Part shown: one piece after another, positions 6,085 through 13,693 of the stretch
Numbering within the stretch: position 1 is the first letter of the stretch
Layout: each line of letters opens with the position of its first letter
Notes under the pieces: generated by a model
Database searches by the model: none
Told to the model about the DNA's origin: nothing
The model's input: the letters and a program-made list of their open reading frames with translations, nothing else
Assembly (NCBI GenBank): GCA_009785345.1
Contig: WQWL01000011.1
Span: 1 to 46,865 of the forward strand
Direction: 5' to 3'
Length of the DNA stretch: 46,865 nucleotides
Origin: Oscillospiraceae bacterium
Lineage (GTDB): Bacteria > Bacillota > Clostridia > Oscillospirales > Oscillospiraceae
Translations under genes and position numbers: made by a program

Positions 6085-7335
6085 ATGAAATACCAAAAAC
6101 GAGTTATGGATAGAGTGCTTGCAGAGCGCCTTGAAAGTGCTGGAGCTGTTCTGATCGAGGGAGCAAAAGGCTGTGGAAAAACCGAAACAGCTAAACAGCT
6201 AGCAAAGACAATTGCGCACCTAGATACAGATAAACAAATAGAAATAAAGATGGGAATTGACCCCAATCTTGTACTTACCGGAGAAAGCCCTCTCTTGCTT
6301 GATGAATGGCAAATTTATCCGGAAATATGGAATTATGTACGCCGCGAGGTAGATAAACGAAAGTTAAAAGGGCAATTTATTTTGACCGGTTCTGCAACAC
6401 CGGATGATGACACAAAGCGGCACTCAGGAGCGGGTCGATTTTCTATAATTAAAATGCACCCCATGTCATTATACGAAAAAGGATGGTCAACAGGAGAAGT
6501 AAGTCTTGCAGCACTTTTAAGAGGTGAACATCCATTGTCAGAAGATGCAAGGTTTGACTTGGGTGAGTTTGCTGAAAAAATCATACTAGGTGGATGGCCC
6601 GGGCTAATCGGTGAAAGTGCTACAGAAGGGTTTCGATTCGTTAGTGATTATGTTTCTATGATTGCTGAAGCAGACCTTAGTCGTGTGTCAGATAAGCGAC
6701 GAGACCCATATAAAGTAAAGCGTTTACTTCAGTCAATTGCGAGAAATATTTCCACAGAAGTCTCCGTTACCGTCCTTGCAAAAGACGCAGGCGGCAGTGA
6801 CGGTAACTTAAATAATGAAACAGTTACTACATACCTTGATGCATTAGAAAAACTTATGGCAGTTGATAATCTCCCCGCCTGGAACACGCACATACGTTCG
6901 TCAGACATGCTCCGCAAAGCTCCTAAAAGACATTTCGCAGATCCATCAATGGCAGTAGGTGCATTAGGTCTGTCAATTGATAAGCTAATAGCCGATTTGA
7001 ATTACTTCGGACTATTGTTTGAATCACTTGTCGTTAGAGATTTAAAAGCGTATGCGGAAGCCTTAGGTGCAGGTGTTTACCATTATCGCGATTCTAGGGA
7101 TTTGGAGATTGATGCAATTATTGAGTATGCAGATGGAACATGGAGTGCCTTTGAAGTAAAGTTAGGCATTCGTGCAGCAGATGATGCTGCGAAAAGCTTA
7201 TTGAAGTTTGCAAATAAAATCGATACAACAAAAACGTCACCGCCAACATCTCTAAATATTATCACAGGTAATGGCTTCGCTCACCGAAGACCTGACGGAG
7301 TAAATGTAGTACCAATATCAACATTGACAATATAG
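6085..7335 (+). CDS. AAA-type ATP-binding protein with DUF4143 (second intact copy)
   Basis: A 416-residue protein. The start is ATG 6085, preceded by AAGGAGAGG; the frame is open further upstream but without a better site. It shows Walker A (GAKGCGKTETA), Walker B (LLLDEWQ), a sensor motif (LTGSATPDDD) followed by HSGAGR, a DUF4143 helical region and a C-terminal PD-(D/E)XK nuclease-like core (RDLEIDAIIEY...AFEVKLG) with both acidic residues and the lysine present. It is only distantly similar to the ATPase at 4186 and belongs to another subfamily. It sits between two 117-bp copies of a CRISPR array tail, so gene and tail may have been captured or duplicated as a unit. The biological role of the family is unsettled. 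Confidence 0.8.
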   Translation: MKYQKRVMDRVLAERLESAGAVLIEGAKGCGKTETAKQLAKTIAHLDTDKQIEIKMGIDPNLVLTGESPLLLDEWQIYPEIWNYVRREVDKRKLKGQFILTGSATPDDDTKRHSGAGRFSIIKMHPMSLYEKGWSTGEVSLAALLRGEHPLSEDARFDLGEFAEKIILGGWPGLIGESATEGFRFVSDYVSMIAEADLSRVSDKRRDPYKVKRLLQSIARNISTEVSVTVLAKDAGGSDGNLNNETVTTYLDALEKLMAVDNLPAWNTHIRSSDMLRKAPKRHFADPSMAVGALGLSIDKLIADLNYFGLLFESLVVRDLKAYAEALGAGVYHYRDSRDLEIDAIIEYADGTWSAFEVKLGIRAADDAAKSLLKFANKIDTTKTSPPTSLNIITGNGFAHRRPDGVNVVPISTLTI

Positions 7336-7400
7336 CTAGACCAATTTCGAGCATAATGAAAAGTCAGTAAGCAAACCGATTAAAATACAAAGAGCAACAA

Positions 7401-7517
7401 GTTTAACCTTACCTATGAGGATTTGAAAACGCCACCTCACCGTGCGATTTGATAGTGAGGTGGCATAGTTGTTGAGCGTATTTGTGCTGTCTGGGCGAGT
7501 AGCTGTGCAATAACATT
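7401..7517 (+). repeat. 117-bp array-tail direct repeat, right copy, with solo CRISPR repeat
   Basis: Starts with a lone 29-nt CRISPR repeat (7401-7429, GGATTTGAAAA at its end) that has no leader and no spacer, then the hairpin GCCACCTCAC (7431-7440) with GTGAGGTGGC (7455-7464). It is the second copy of the block at 5854-5970. 7518-7594 is a short AT-rich gap before the MNT gene. Confidence 0.85.
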
Positions 7518-7603
7518 AATGTGTTAAGGTTTAAATTTTTTGCTTTCACATGCGGCAATATGCTATACTTTAGCTAATATGAACAGAAAATGGGGTGGTG
7601 TTG

Positions 7604-7963
7604 GTGAATGCGCTAACAGCTTTGCAACCGGAACAACTTGAGCAAATTTTAACAGAGGTGACTGGGCATGCAAAAAGTGTGCTTGGCTCAAAACTGCACA
7701 GCGTAATTCTTTATGGTTCATATGCCAGAGGAGATTATAGTGAGTTATCAGATATAGACATTATGATAATAACAAGCATTGCCAATGATATGCTAAACGC
7801 CACTCGATCAGAGATATATGAAAGTGTTAGTAACCTGGATATTGAGTATGGAACAATTACCTCGATACATATCCAAAACAAAGAGATATTTGACAAATGG
7901 GTGGATGTATTACCGTTTTATAAGAATATAAAAGACGAGGGGAGAGTTTTGCATGGCGCATGA
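7604..7963 (+). CDS. mntA: MNT-family nucleotidyltransferase antitoxin (MntA-like)
   Basis: This protein of about 119 residues has the minimal nucleotidyltransferase core: VILYGSYARGDYSELSDIDIMI, with the GS motif and the D-x-D metal-binding pair. In characterised pairs this enzyme attaches AMP to the HEPN toxin and disables it. GTG 7604 is chosen because GGGGTGG lies 5 nt upstream; GTG 7595 and TTG 7601 are possible in the same frame. The gene overlaps the HEPN gene by 11 bp, the usual arrangement. The pair stands between a solo CRISPR repeat and a mini-array. Confidence 0.8.
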   Translation: MNALTALQPEQLEQILTEVTGHAKSVLGSKLHSVILYGSYARGDYSELSDIDIMIITSIANDMLNATRSEIYESVSNLDIEYGTITSIHIQNKEIFDKWVDVLPFYKNIKDEGRVLHGA

Positions 7964-8387
7964 ATTTGATTTAGCAAAGCATAGATTAGTGACAGCCGCA
8001 GAATGTCTGAAATCAGCCAAAGACAACCTCGCAACAGAAAATTACAAAACAGCAGCAAATCGCTCATACTATTGTATATTCAATGCGATGCGAAGCGTAA
8101 TGGCATTGGAAGGTATTGACTATAAACGCCACTCCGGACTTATTGGTCATTTTCGGAGAAATTACATTAAAAACAATATTTTCGAAAAAGAGCTATCCAT
8201 TACAATTGAGGATTTGCTACATGCACGTACTGCTTGCGACTATGATGATTTCTACGTGGTAAATAAAAGTGATGTAGAGCAACAAATAATAAAAGCAGAA
8301 TATTTTTGGGTTGTATCGAAACATATGTCGAAAACCAAGAGCAGAATATGGAAAAACCGACAAACGCATGATCGACCTTACCTATGA
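7953..8387 (+). CDS. hepT: HEPN-domain toxin whose 3' end runs into a CRISPR repeat
   Basis: This 144-residue HEPN protein (start ATG 7953, GAGGGGAG upstream) has the four-helix features: ENYKTAANRSYYCIFNAMRSVMALEG near the N-terminus and LLHARTACDYDDFYV near the C-terminus. HEPN proteins paired with MNT enzymes are RNases that AMPylation silences. The usual R-x(4-6)-H motif is not evident; this subfamily shows an R...DY segment instead. The last codons, reading RPYL and stop, come from a CRISPR repeat, since CGACCTTACCTATGAGG includes the TGA at 8385-8387. The core fold appears complete, so only the tail was replaced. Confidence 0.75.
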   Translation: MAHEFDLAKHRLVTAAECLKSAKDNLATENYKTAANRSYYCIFNAMRSVMALEGIDYKRHSGLIGHFRRNYIKNNIFEKELSITIEDLLHARTACDYDDFYVVNKSDVEQQIIKAEYFWVVSKHMSKTKSRIWKNRQTHDRPYL

Positions 8388-8463
8388 GGAATTGAAACAC
8401 AAGCAATGTTGTCCTTGTATACAGCAGGTTCCGTGTTTAACCTTACCTATGAGGAATAAAAAA
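8375..8463 (+). CRISPR. CRISPR mini-array (2 repeats, 1 spacer) fused to the HEPN gene
   Basis: The first repeat is 5'-truncated (ACCTTACC start at about 8375, ending ATTGAAAC at 8398). A 36-nt spacer follows, and then a terminal degenerate repeat (8435-8463) ending GAGGAATAAAAAA. No leader is present. The left edge overlaps the last four codons of the HEPN gene, which points to a recombination junction inside the repeat. Confidence 0.8.
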
Positions 8464-8492
8464 CACCGCGTCACAAATTAGTGACAACGGTG
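8464..8492 (+). terminator. CRISPR array-tail hairpin, copy 4
   Basis: CACCG (8464-8468) pairs with CGGTG (8488-8492) and TCAC with GTGA inside. The sequence that follows (TGATTTTGAGTTATA) matches that after the hairpin at 799-837, so these two tails are one type. It also lies at the 3' end of the convergent hipA-like gene. Confidence 0.5.
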
Positions 8493-8548
8493 TGATTTTG
8501 AGTTATAGTGCCGATCCCAATTGAAGTATAATTGTATTAAGGTTGTAA

Positions 8549-9712
8549 TTAACGTGCTTCGTATGAACGCTCCCTTATATACACGCCGAGTTGTTTAACT
8601 CTGTTCTGTATCCCGTAACAGAGCGCACTCCGTCGTGCTTCGTCTATATGGAGTGAACCTGACAGGATTTCTCTAAATTCTTCGTCAATCCCCAAAAGAG
8701 CCTTGATGTTAAACCACTTGAATGACTTCACCAACTTGATTTGTTCTGAATGGGTGGACCTGAAAGGTTTACTTGGAAGCTTTCCGATAGATCTAACCAA
8801 ATGCGTGAATTTATCATGCCACATTGAGGTTCCACAATCATATATGGGTGCTGTGCTAATCCAATCTAGTGTATTTGCATTGCGTATTACACCAAAATTA
8901 TTAAAATGCCTGTCCTCATTTACGATTAAATAGTCCACAGTCAACATATGGTCAAGAAAGTCAGAAGCTCCGGGAATACCTAGATTATCGCAGCAACTCA
9001 GATAGTGTTTGTATAATGATATATTGTTTGGCATTTTTTGAGTCTGTATTATATGCCATGCAGGAATCAGTTCCGTATCCTTTGTGATAAAGTCATCGCA
9101 TACACTGTATGGATAATCATCAATAACTGTCAGTGTGTAGGGGATATGTGGAATATCAAGACGCCGCATAATCGCACTTGCCAGCACTTCGTTGTATGGC
9201 TCTTGCTGTGCAGGGTTGCTACCGCTTTTTATAAGCTGGCGCTTGCCGTCGGATATAACCCATTTCTTTTTTAACCACCCGTCAGATGTATTGTCGGGTG
9301 ACATTAGGTTTAACTCACCTTTGTCCAAAATTTCGCCAAACAGAATGTTTCCTACATCATCGGAGAAAGGATTATCAAAGAAGTTTACGTCCTCCCATTT
9401 TATGTTTGATGCTTCAGGTCGTACCCAATACTGATCTGACAAACTTAATCCATAGCACTTTGTCAGAAGTAGTTGTGGAGTGGATATTCGTAATTTCTCA
9501 AGTGCATCGCGTATGCCGCTACGGCTTGCAGGAATGCTTCGCCCAAGCCACCATTCATTTAGTTTTTTTCTGTCTATATTGCCTTTTTGAAGCACACCAA
9601 GCGGCATTCGCTCCAAAGAATACTGTTCTCCAACCTTAGCTATTGTTCCTGTATCTTCGTCAACGTCCAGTGCTAAGACCGGATGTTCTCTGTGAAATAA
9701 AATGTACTTCAT
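8549..9712 (-). CDS. HipA-like Ser/Thr kinase
   Basis: This 387-residue protein on the minus strand starts at ATG 9712, preceded by AAAGGAGGT. The C-terminal HipA kinase core is clear: DYLIVNEDRHFNNFGVI carries the catalytic D and N, and IYDCGTSMW the metal-binding D. The N-terminal part (WWLGRSIPASRSG, LSLSDQYWV) is typical of a Firmicutes branch of HipA-like proteins. HipA kinases phosphorylate translation factors and cause growth arrest. There is no hipB-like HTH partner beside it, so it may be an orphan or act with the neighbouring defence genes. It is the only intact host-type gene on the minus strand in this region apart from tnpB. Confidence 0.8.
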   Translation of the reverse strand: MKYILFHREHPVLALDVDEDTGTIAKVGEQYSLERMPLGVLQKGNIDRKKLNEWWLGRSIPASRSGIRDALEKLRISTPQLLLTKCYGLSLSDQYWVRPEASNIKWEDVNFFDNPFSDDVGNILFGEILDKGELNLMSPDNTSDGWLKKKWVISDGKRQLIKSGSNPAQQEPYNEVLASAIMRRLDIPHIPYTLTVIDDYPYSVCDDFITKDTELIPAWHIIQTQKMPNNISLYKHYLSCCDNLGIPGASDFLDHMLTVDYLIVNEDRHFNNFGVIRNANTLDWISTAPIYDCGTSMWHDKFTHLVRSIGKLPSKPFRSTHSEQIKLVKSFKWFNIKALLGIDEEFREILSGSLHIDEARRSALCYGIQNRVKQLGVYIRERSYEAR

Positions 9713-9819
9713 ACTGATACGACCTCCTTTCTTACGAGATGATTACTGCTATTTTAACATATTAAGGCATAATTACAAACAAAAACTCTTACCATTCTTG
9801 AAGGTCTTTCTCGCGGCAA

Positions 9820-9869
9820 TGAAGTTCCAACGCCCACGTACAAACCATTTATTTACCAAGTAGGATAAG
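9820..9869 (+). pseudogene. Duplicated 3' end of hicB
   Basis: The frame encodes EVPTPTYKPFIYQVG and stop, identical in protein to the end of hicB at 561-609. Nothing of the rest of the gene is here. The match continues past the stop through the hairpin and into a CRISPR leader, up to about 10012. 9713-9819 holds the hipA-like promoter region and no gene. Confidence 0.85.
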
Positions 9870-9878
9870 ACTGTTAAT

Positions 9879-9916
9879 ATTCAATCCTAAATGTTACTAC
9901 ACATTTGGGATTGAAT
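9879..9916 (+). terminator. Duplicate of the hicAB hairpin
   Basis: Same 15-bp stem as at 620-657 (arms 9879-9893 and 9902-9916), carried along with the hicB end. Confidence 0.5.
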
Positions 9917-9931
9917 TATTTCGGGAATTAT

Positions 9932-10117
9932 GAGTCAAAAAGTCCGTCAGTCTTTTTGAAGTGATGTCAGATATTTGTAAATGTGCAGCAAAGCCTTGCG
10001 TTGCAGGCGATTAAGATCATTCGTAAGCTTTTGAGAATGACGGATTTTTTTGTTGAAAAGTGTTGTTTTTAAGCTCAAAACGTGTATAATCGAAGAATAA
10101 AGCTTGAAATTACAGTT
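9932..10117 (+). promoter_or_regulatory. CRISPR leader C (5'-truncated) with promoter
   Basis: Starts at AAAAAGTCCGTCAGT, so the left inverted-repeat arm found in leaders A, B and D is absent. The right arm is weaker (AATGACGGATTTTTTT). The promoter is intact: TTGTTT (10063-10068), 16 bp, TATAAT (10085-10090), 28 bp before the first repeat. Confidence 0.75.
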
Positions 10118-10340
10118 GTTTAACCTTACCTATGAGGAATTGAAACGTGTAGTCTGCCTCCGTTGTGCCCTCTTTAAGTCCAAGTTTAACCTTACTTATG
10201 AGGAATTGAAACATGACCTACGCACAATCTTGTAAATTGCAATTTCTGTTTAACCTTGCCTATGAGGAATTGAAACCAACTATTGTCATTGCCCAGAATA
10301 TTAGGAATTGTGCTTAACCTTACCCATGAGGAAAATTCCC
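10118..10340 (+). CRISPR. CRISPR array C (4 repeats, 3 spacers)
   Basis: Repeats lie at 10118-10146, 10184-10212 (one C to T change), 10248-10276 (ACC to GCC) and 10312-10340 (degenerate, GCTTAACC start and GAAAATTCCC end). Spacers are 37, 35 and 35 nt. Decay increases away from the leader, the normal direction. The array lies directly upstream of the type III-B gene cluster. Confidence 0.9.
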
Positions 10341-10350
10341 ACCATAGTTA

Positions 10351-10411
10351 TCCTTGCAAAACTTAGTACATCGCTGGTGTCACCAGCAAGAAAAGCAAGG
10401 GTGTTTTTTTT
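10351..10411 (+). terminator. Rho-independent terminator after array C
   Basis: CCTTGC (10352-10357) pairs with GCAAGG (10395-10400), a second hairpin GCTGGTG/CACCAGC (10373-10379/10381-10387) sits inside, and eight T follow (10404-10411). It separates array C from the cas operon. Confidence 0.65.
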
Positions 10412-10467
10412 GCACTTACAATGCTCAGAATTTAGATTAAAATTAATGTAAAATTCTACAAAACGTC

Positions 10468-10496
10468 TTGTTAATTGCACTTCAATACAGTATAGT
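10468..10496 (+). promoter_or_regulatory. Promoter of the type III-B operon
   Basis: TTGTTA (10468-10473), 17 bp, TATAGT (10491-10496), followed by a short leader and AGGAGG before the ATG at 10544. All genes from 10544 to 17678 follow on the same strand with small gaps or overlaps, except a 103-bp gap before cmr1. Confidence 0.6.
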
Positions 10497-10543
10497 GTTT
10501 GTAGCTAAGAGCAGTTTCAATGTGAATATTAGGAGGTTTTGTA

Positions 10544-11038
10544 ATGTGTAATTTTATGAATGCGCTTTCCAATGTTGCGACTTTTATCACAATTGGCGGT
10601 CTAATCTACACGATAGTCGTTGTTTTTCTTTGGGAAAAAGTCATAAAGCGAGCTTATTATCGAATCAAATATCGAAGGCTCAAGGGCACAAATGCCTATG
10701 CGCTTATTATTACGAGCAAGAAGAATTTAGAAGATGCAAAAGCTAAAATAAAAATTCAACGTGAAAGCTTATTGCCACAGTTGAAAGGTTTGCGTATAGA
10801 AACAATTATACTTCCTGAAAAATGTTCGGATAACACGCCTCGCGAACTGATTACAAATATCGAATGTATGCGCGATAGTATGGCAAAAGAGGGCAAGGTA
10901 GATGTACATCTATTTTACGGTGGACCTGGAGCTTTAGCTGCGGTCATTGGTGGATATTTTTATAACAAAGGAGCAGTATATATATATCAACACAATGATA
11001 AAGGTGAATATGAGTGTTGGGGTCCCATCAAGCCATAA
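10544..11038 (+). CDS. Membrane-anchored SAVED-like protein, probable cyclic-oligonucleotide effector
   Basis: This 164-residue protein (ATG 10544 after AGGAGG) has one transmembrane segment at residues 13-30, a basic stop-transfer (KVIKRAYYRIKYRR), and a cytosolic alpha/beta domain. Residues 51-92 form a strand and helices. Residues 119-162 (VHLFYGGPGALAAVIGG, VYIYQHNDKGEY) resemble the C-terminal half of SAVED domains, where an H-x-F-x-x-G-P-x-x-x-A-x-x-x-G pattern is followed by a V-x-x-Y-x strand. SAVED and CARF domains bind cyclic oligonucleotides made by CBASS or by type III Cas10. Only one CARF-like half is present, so it would have to dimerise or oligomerise. Being first in the operon, it is probably activated by Cmr2-made cyclic oligoadenylate and may permeabilise the membrane. 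An alternative is a Csx23-like membrane effector with a different sensor. Confidence 0.65.
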   Translation: MCNFMNALSNVATFITIGGLIYTIVVVFLWEKVIKRAYYRIKYRRLKGTNAYALIITSKKNLEDAKAKIKIQRESLLPQLKGLRIETIILPEKCSDNTPRELITNIECMRDSMAKEGKVDVHLFYGGPGALAAVIGGYFYNKGAVYIYQHNDKGEYECWGPIKP

Positions 11039-11141
11039 GAATGAGACGATATGTGCTTTATTGAATACAAACTAAACAGCTAACACTGTGTTTGGATATA
11101 TTTGTGCTCGGGAAACAAGTAAAAAGAAGAGGAGGGATGGA

Positions 11142-12056
11142 ATGCTTGTAACAGAAATAGAATGCAGAGCGACTGCACCACTATTCATTGCCGGAGCAGA
11201 CACGCGTAATCCTGAAATGCGCGCAGCATCTATAAAAGGTGTAATGCGATACATTTGGCGAGCTGTTCAGTGTGCGTCAAATGTGAAGAGTTTGCGCGAT
11301 GCAGAAAGCCGTTTGTTCGGCAGCACAGATGAAAACAGGACAACCATATCACAACTGAAACTACAAGTGGTTGAAGAAGAAAAGGTGGTTGGCAAAGAGA
11401 ACATGGTTCCACACCGTGCTTTGTATGATGAGTATAATGGAAATGGAAGACCTTTTAGCTCAGAAGCGATTAAAGAAAACTCGACAGTTATTGTGCGAAT
11501 CATCACAAACTCCGGAGTCAGCAAAGAACAACATTACAAATATGTTTGCTTATTCGTATTGACGACAATTCTTATTGGATTTGGGCGTCGTAGCCGTAAG
11601 GGTATGGGAACGGTAGCTGTAGAAAGCATCGCGGGTGATGCAGGAAATGTGAATTTTAAAGTCGAAAAATTACAAGATTTGCTCCCTCTCTTGAAGGTAA
11701 TATCAGAGATGGGGGCTGTTTATTATGTTGATGATTGTGGAGTTTGGTCAAAGCCTGAAGGAGAGCCATTTAATTACCCTCATATAGAGAAGATTTATAT
11801 CTGGAAACCTCTCAGCGATAATATACGACCTATACACATCACAGAACAAATAGGTTTGTCGACGCATGAGTTTCACAATGCAGTATTTACTGGAAATACA
11901 AAATCTGAATCACGTTTTGCGTCTTCTATATTGATGTCAACGACGGGCTACGAGAACTCAGCAGCCGTCATAACATGCTTGAAATGCATCAGAGATTACG
12001 ATGAAGTCGAACGAAATAATTTTCTTGATGACTTGTATAGGAGGATTGTGCGGTGA
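11142..12056 (+). CDS. cmr1: Cmr1, type III-B RAMP (Cas7-like) subunit
   Basis: A 304-residue protein from ATG 11142, with GGAGGG just upstream; the frame is open to 11088 but without a ribosome-binding site. The N-terminal signature APLFIAGADTRNPEMRAAS, followed by IKGVMRYIWRAV, is diagnostic for Cmr1 (small residues, then R-x-x-S-I-K-G-x-x-R-x-x-W-R). A glycine-rich RAMP loop (GFGRRSRKGMG) lies mid-protein. Cmr1 caps the Cmr complex and contacts the 3' end of crRNA and the target RNA. Its stop overlaps the GTG start of cmr2. Confidence 0.9.
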   Translation: MLVTEIECRATAPLFIAGADTRNPEMRAASIKGVMRYIWRAVQCASNVKSLRDAESRLFGSTDENRTTISQLKLQVVEEEKVVGKENMVPHRALYDEYNGNGRPFSSEAIKENSTVIVRIITNSGVSKEQHYKYVCLFVLTTILIGFGRRSRKGMGTVAVESIAGDAGNVNFKVEKLQDLLPLLKVISEMGAVYYVDDCGVWSKPEGEPFNYPHIEKIYIWKPLSDNIRPIHITEQIGLSTHEFHNAVFTGNTKSESRFASSILMSTTGYENSAAVITCLKCIRDYDEVERNNFLDDLYRRIVR

Positions 12057-13693
12057 CAAAATATTTATTTAGAGCAACAATTGGACCTGTGCAATCGCTT
12101 ATCATGCAAGCAAGGAAACTGCAAGACCTTTATGCAGGAAGTTATCTGCTATCACATCTTTGTAAAAACCTTATATCTACTGCACAAATGCTTGGTGCGG
12201 AAATACTTTATCCTAAGTTTAATGAAGAGCGAACATCGTACCCAAACTTGTTTGTGGCGATAGTTGATTCTGAAAATATTGACGATTTGAACAAGTTCGC
12301 AAATGAATTAGAAGCAAGCTTGAAAGAGCGATGGCGGAATATTGCTGAAAATGTATTAAAACATTGGAAACAAGAACCAACAATAGACTTTATGACGCAA
12401 ATCGAAACACTTTTGCAATTCTACTGGTCTGCAGCGGAATATAATGATGGTGACGATTATCGAGATAAATTTCTAGAAACCTTGCAGCGAATGGGTAGTG
12501 CAAAAGCGACACGAGCGTTTTCGCCACTTTCAGAAGTTGCCGGGCGTAAGTGTGCGCTAACCATGGAGCATAATGCATTATTTTATCGACAATGCATGAA
12601 CAATAGACGTATAGCTGAAAGTGCATATGCAGCAAAATGTCTTTCCTCTGAGAAATGTGACAGCATGAAGAGGAAATGTGAAGGTTTGCAATTACCGGAA
12701 ATACCACTAAAATATCTTGGTAGAAATGAGGCTATCGGGGCTGTGGCATTTGTAAAACGCTGTTTAAAATTCGGAATTGATGAGCCTGACGCCAAACTTT
12801 ATAGTTTTAATGATGACTTTCCCGATATAGCATCAGTAGCACAGATGACCCAAAAAGCAAAAGAGGACAGCTACTACGCATTAGTCGTGTTTGATGGCGA
12901 CAATATGGGTGCGTTATATTCTTCAAAGCCGGAAGAAATAAATAATAAGAATCTACAAAAATTTCAGCAAGAACTAAGTGAGTTAGTAAGCGAGTCTTCA
13001 ATGCAAATGTCACAGATGGTAAGTGAAAAACTCGGAAATGGCGTTGTAGTATATGCAGGAGGCGATGACTTCCTAGGAGCGATGTGCGTGGAACACGTAT
13101 TCATGACATTGTCAGATATTAGGAAATCTTTTCGTGAAACCATTGATGTTTCTGAATACACCGGAAAGACGTCAACGTTTTCCGCAGGTATTGTAATTGC
13201 CCACATAATGATGCCATTAGGAGAGACATTGCGCCATGCGCGTGAAGCTGAAAAGTATGCAAAAGCGCATAACAATGGCGAAAAAGACGCATACTGTCTT
13301 ACAATACTTAGACGAAGCGGTGAAATTACACGGAGTGCACATTCGTTTAACTTAGGTGCCGATGATGATAGTATGCTTCACTTACACAATCTTGTTGATG
13401 TAATAGTGGAAAACAGGGTGTCCACGAACTTTGTATACCAGCTTCAAACTCAATTTGGGCGAATTTTTGAAACACCTGCGACTGTGCAATGTGAAATGTT
13501 AAAACTTGAAGTCAGCCGCATTCTAAACCGCGCAGAGTTGCCAAATGAAATTGAAAACAAAGACGCGGTTATATGTGAGATCATTAAAAGTGTCAACACA
13601 CTAATCGAAGTGTCAAATGATGAACTATCCAATATACTAGAACTCTTGAGCGCCGTGGCATTTATTGCTCGCACGAGAGGAGGCGCAAGATGA
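12053..13693 (+). CDS. cmr2: Cmr2/Cas10, cyclic oligoadenylate synthase lacking the HD domain
   Basis: This 546-residue protein starts at GTG 12053 (AGGAGG upstream, overlapping the cmr1 stop). It begins directly with the first palm-like domain (ATIGPVQSLIMQARKLQDLYAGSYLLS), then a Cys-rich segment (around residues 166-210) that may bind zinc, and the second palm with DGDNMG at 281-286 and GGDD at 336-339. The intact GGDD predicts ATP polymerisation to cyclic oligoadenylate upon target RNA binding. The N-terminal HD nuclease domain found in many Cas10 proteins is absent, and the protein is several hundred residues shorter than HD-containing forms. Immunity should therefore rely on target RNA cleavage by Cmr4 and on signalling. 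Confidence 0.93.
   Translation: MTKYLFRATIGPVQSLIMQARKLQDLYAGSYLLSHLCKNLISTAQMLGAEILYPKFNEERTSYPNLFVAIVDSENIDDLNKFANELEASLKERWRNIAENVLKHWKQEPTIDFMTQIETLLQFYWSAAEYNDGDDYRDKFLETLQRMGSAKATRAFSPLSEVAGRKCALTMEHNALFYRQCMNNRRIAESAYAAKCLSSEKCDSMKRKCEGLQLPEIPLKYLGRNEAIGAVAFVKRCLKFGIDEPDAKLYSFNDDFPDIASVAQMTQKAKEDSYYALVVFDGDNMGALYSSKPEEINNKNLQKFQQELSELVSESSMQMSQMVSEKLGNGVVVYAGGDDFLGAMCVEHVFMTLSDIRKSFRETIDVSEYTGKTSTFSAGIVIAHIMMPLGETLRHAREAEKYAKAHNNGEKDAYCLTILRRSGEITRSAHSFNLGADDDSMLHLHNLVDVIVENRVSTNFVYQLQTQFGRIFETPATVQCEMLKLEVSRILNRAELPNEIENKDAVICEIIKSVNTLIEVSNDELSNILELLSAVAFIARTRGGAR

Noticed and set aside
5854-8463. Integron-like attC cassette array
   Set aside because: Array tails recur with cargo genes, but no integrase is present and the hairpins lack attC R/L boxes; homologous recombination between CRISPR parts explains the pattern more simply.
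11088-11141. Upstream extension of cmr1
   Set aside because: The ATG at 11088 has no ribosome-binding site and the added residues do not match Cmr1; GGAGGG stands in front of 11142.
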